NCBI RefSeq assembly: GCF_019097595.1
Contig: NC_080710.1
Span: 14,386,780-14,450,779, forward strand
Length of the DNA stretch: 64,000 nucleotides
Origin: Hemibagrus wyckioides
Taxonomy: Eukaryota; Chordata; Actinopteri; Siluriformes; Bagridae
Direction: 5' to 3'
Made by a program: the position numbers and the translations under genes. Each line of letters begins with the position of its first letter. Positions within the stretch are counted from its first letter, which is position 1. Below are positions 62,301 through 64,000 of the stretch, in pieces. The notes under the pieces were generated by a model. The model ran no database searches. It was given only the letters and a program-made list of their open reading frames with translations, and was not told where the DNA came from.

Positions 62301-62629
62301 TATTGTTCATTGTGGCTTGATTATAATTACTGACTTGGGTTCTGCCTCTTGTTTTTGCTTTACAGTACATCCGCCACAGTCCAGGCAACTCCCGCAGAGG
62401 TTTCGGAATCGATTGTGCCATCCTGACATGTCAGGTTTATATCTCTCAGATTCTGGTGGCGTCCGCTCTCGGAGCAGTCGTGGAAGCCGTCGGCTCAGTG
62501 AGAGTCATCCCGATGGTGGCTTCCGGGGGCTCTTTCATCGGATTTCTTACTGCTGCGTTCCTCGTCATTTACCCCGACACGTCGGAAGACGACGACGACG
62601 AAAACGAACAAGCCCCAAGTACAACCTGA
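57453..62629 (+). CDS. slc45a4: Solute carrier family 45 member 4 (8 coding exons)
   Basis: A proton-coupled sugar-transporter-like MFS protein of the SLC45 family; mammalian SLC45A4 has been linked to sugar and more recently polyamine transport, so the substrate here is not certain. Coding exons: 57453-57699, 58938-59126, 59419-59598, 59903-60984, 61072-61171, 62043-62254, 62366-62629. That is seven segments by my reading, with consistent phases, and 2274 bp giving 757 aa plus stop (human about 768). Features: [19 protein letters not shown] opens TM1; the RWGRRRP signature of sucrose-transporter-like MFS proteins is at 117-123; [19 protein letters not shown]; a long cytosolic loop at about 256-515 ending in an acidic run ([14 protein letters not shown]); then TM7-12 including [14 protein letters not shown]. 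The C-terminus is acidic (SEDDDDENE). There are no internal stops or broken junctions. Confidence 0.96.
58150..58185. repeat. (TTTTG)n tract in slc45a4 intron
   Basis: About four to five TTTTG units in the first coding intron. Confidence 0.8.
59279..59414. repeat. CT/GT compound microsatellite at slc45a4 exon 3 acceptor
   Basis: Mixed CT and GT tracts fill the end of the short intron before exon 59,419, ending TGTGTGTGTGTGTCTCAG. The tract therefore supplies the polypyrimidine and acceptor context. Confidence 0.9.
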
Positions 62630-62847
62630 GTCTGTTGATGATTAACAGACCGGGGTCGCTTTCACTGTGTGAAATGCCGACGCAAAGGAGGTGGAAAACA
62701 TATAAAAGTCACTTCTTCACTGTGAATAGTTGGGAAATTGAGTGTACTACAAAATCAGAGAACAAATCCCAGATTGCATTGCATTCAAAATGGTCTTGAT
62801 GTGCCTGAGGAGTGTCAATCTTTACCCTTTTAAACATAATGCATCAT

Positions 62848-62849
<2 letters not shown>

Positions 62850-62881
<32 letters not shown>
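62850..62881. repeat. (CA)n microsatellite
   Basis: An uninterrupted CA run of about 31 bp in the probable slc45a4 3' UTR. Confidence 0.95.
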
Positions 62882-62882
<1 letters not shown>

Positions 62883-63280
62883 GCAGTATGTATGTTTAAA
62901 AAAGAAAGAAAGGTACAGAAAAAGTTATTTATTATTACCATGAATGGTACAAAAAGTTTCCATTTTTTTGGATAGAATTCCTAAGCTTCACATAGAATGT
63001 ACCAGATTTACATCACTGTTTTGTACTGCCAGGACGACGACGACGATGATGATGATGGTGGTCATGCTTCTAACAGGAAGACAGAGTTCCCTTATTATAC
63101 ACAGTCCTTTAGGAGTTTCTATTGCAACAATAATAATAAAACAAGCAGACCTGATTTTAGTGCATTTACTAAATTTACACTGCATCATACTACAGTGTTT
63201 GCACATTTCTATTCATTTTCTATTTTAGAATTATGCCGGATTCTGGACCAGTAGTGCTTGAAACAGAAGCACTCAGGAGA

Positions 63281-63281
63281 A

Positions 63282-63313
<32 letters not shown>

Positions 63314-63364
63314 GCTCTCTCTTTTGTTCCCTTTCTCTCGCTGACTCTATTTTTCGCTCCCTCT

Positions 63365-63404
<40 letters not shown>
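63281..63404. repeat. (CT)n/(CA)n compound microsatellite
   Basis: CT and CA runs separated by short pyrimidine-rich DNA, ending in a longer CT run at 63,370-63,404. Confidence 0.9.
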
Positions 63405-63407
<3 letters not shown>

Positions 63408-63460
63408 ATAATATATAGTAAAATAATAAATTAGCTGCTGCATGACAAGGTGGTTACTTT

Positions 63461-64000
63461 TATACAGCTTTAACTATGCACAATTGAAAAAAACCCTTTT
63501 TTTATTTATATAAGAATCTGAGTTTTTTTTAGAGTCTTTGGATACAATTCCTTGGAGAAGTGAAGTCACTGCTTCATCTTCTTTTTCTATTCAGTTTTAA
63601 TACCATGGACTGAGGTTCACATGGCCTTTAGTCATATCTTGTCTGAAAATGACTGCTGTTTCAGTTCTGTCCGTCATTTTATGCAATCCAGCTGATTACC
63701 ACAGCTGACCTAAGACCAGTTTTGTTGGTCCACCTTTATAATGGTTAAAGATCTTCTTTCAGTTCTCCTAGTACACATGAAACGTGTACTATGCTGCTTG
63801 GAGACAGTTTTACTTGTCAGGTTTTCAGTTCTACCAGCAGCAGTTGAATGTTGATCATTTCAATTCAATTGTTCCAAAACGTTCATAACTACATGGTATT
63901 AATTGTGTTTCACAAAGCAGACTCCGTATTATCTGGTTTCAGGTTACTAAGATTCAACACATTATTAGTATTATTAGTAGTAGTATTATTTTTAAATTGG
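63461..64000. other. Non-coding window end
   Basis: No gene or repeat is recognised to the end, apart from a TTA/TAG triplet run in the last 40 bp. Confidence 0.5.

Larger units (their letters stand above)
62630..63460 (+). other. slc45a4 3' UTR region with microsatellites
   Basis: After the stop at 62,627-62,629 come a CA run (62,850-62,881), a GAC/GAT trinucleotide run (about 63,031-63,060), an AATAAA at 63,135-63,140, CT/CA runs (63,283-63,315 and 63,370-63,404), and another AATAAA at 63,425-63,430. Either AATAAA could be the poly(A) signal. Confidence 0.6.

Overview
The window is vertebrate nuclear DNA from a ray-finned (teleost) fish. The evidence is three recognisable vertebrate genes with GT-AG introns, many CA/CT/GT microsatellites, and a high density of short Tc1/mariner-like transposon relics of the kinds common in fish genomes. 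A catfish-like or other otophysan source is a guess from general impression; species cannot be fixed from sequence alone.

Layout. Positions 1 to about 29.2 kb hold no coding exon I can support. They contain microsatellites, a guanine-run minisatellite with quadruplex potential, a 32-bp degenerate minisatellite, several decayed Tc1-like copies and one fold-back Tc1-derived element. From 29,596 to 42,374 (+) lies a complete 17-exon dgat1 gene (501 aa predicted), with a poly(A) signal near 43,603. From 43.6 to 50.4 kb is intergenic DNA with transposon relics, including a perfect 48-bp-arm hairpin at 44,311-44,426. From about 50.4 to 52.35 kb (+) lies gpr20, with one main coding exon and one 5' exon. 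From 52.35 to 55.2 kb is intergenic DNA with a fold-back Tc1 element followed by a perfect 27-bp tandem array. From about 55.25 kb to past 62.6 kb (+) lies slc45a4: an inferred three-part 5' leader and eight coding exons (757 aa predicted). The window ends in its 3' UTR or downstream microsatellites.

Gene relations. All three genes are on the + strand but are independent transcription units, not an operon. DGAT1 is the ER-membrane acyltransferase that makes triacylglycerol. GPR20 is an orphan class A GPCR. SLC45A4 is a 12-TM major-facilitator transporter. From memory, GPR20 and SLC45A4 are also neighbours on human 8q24.3, where DGAT1 lies further away in the same band, so the block looks like retained synteny in tighter form.

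Most notable observations: repeated head-to-head (fold-back) rearrangement of Tc1-like elements in several places; a long perfect hairpin inside one of them; microsatellites sitting directly on 3' splice sites in dgat1 and slc45a4; a 49-codon split uORF in the predicted slc45a4 leader; a UPR-element-like octamer upstream of dgat1; and short conserved motifs in the otherwise divergent SLC45A4 loop. I found no strong sign of a novel multigene system.
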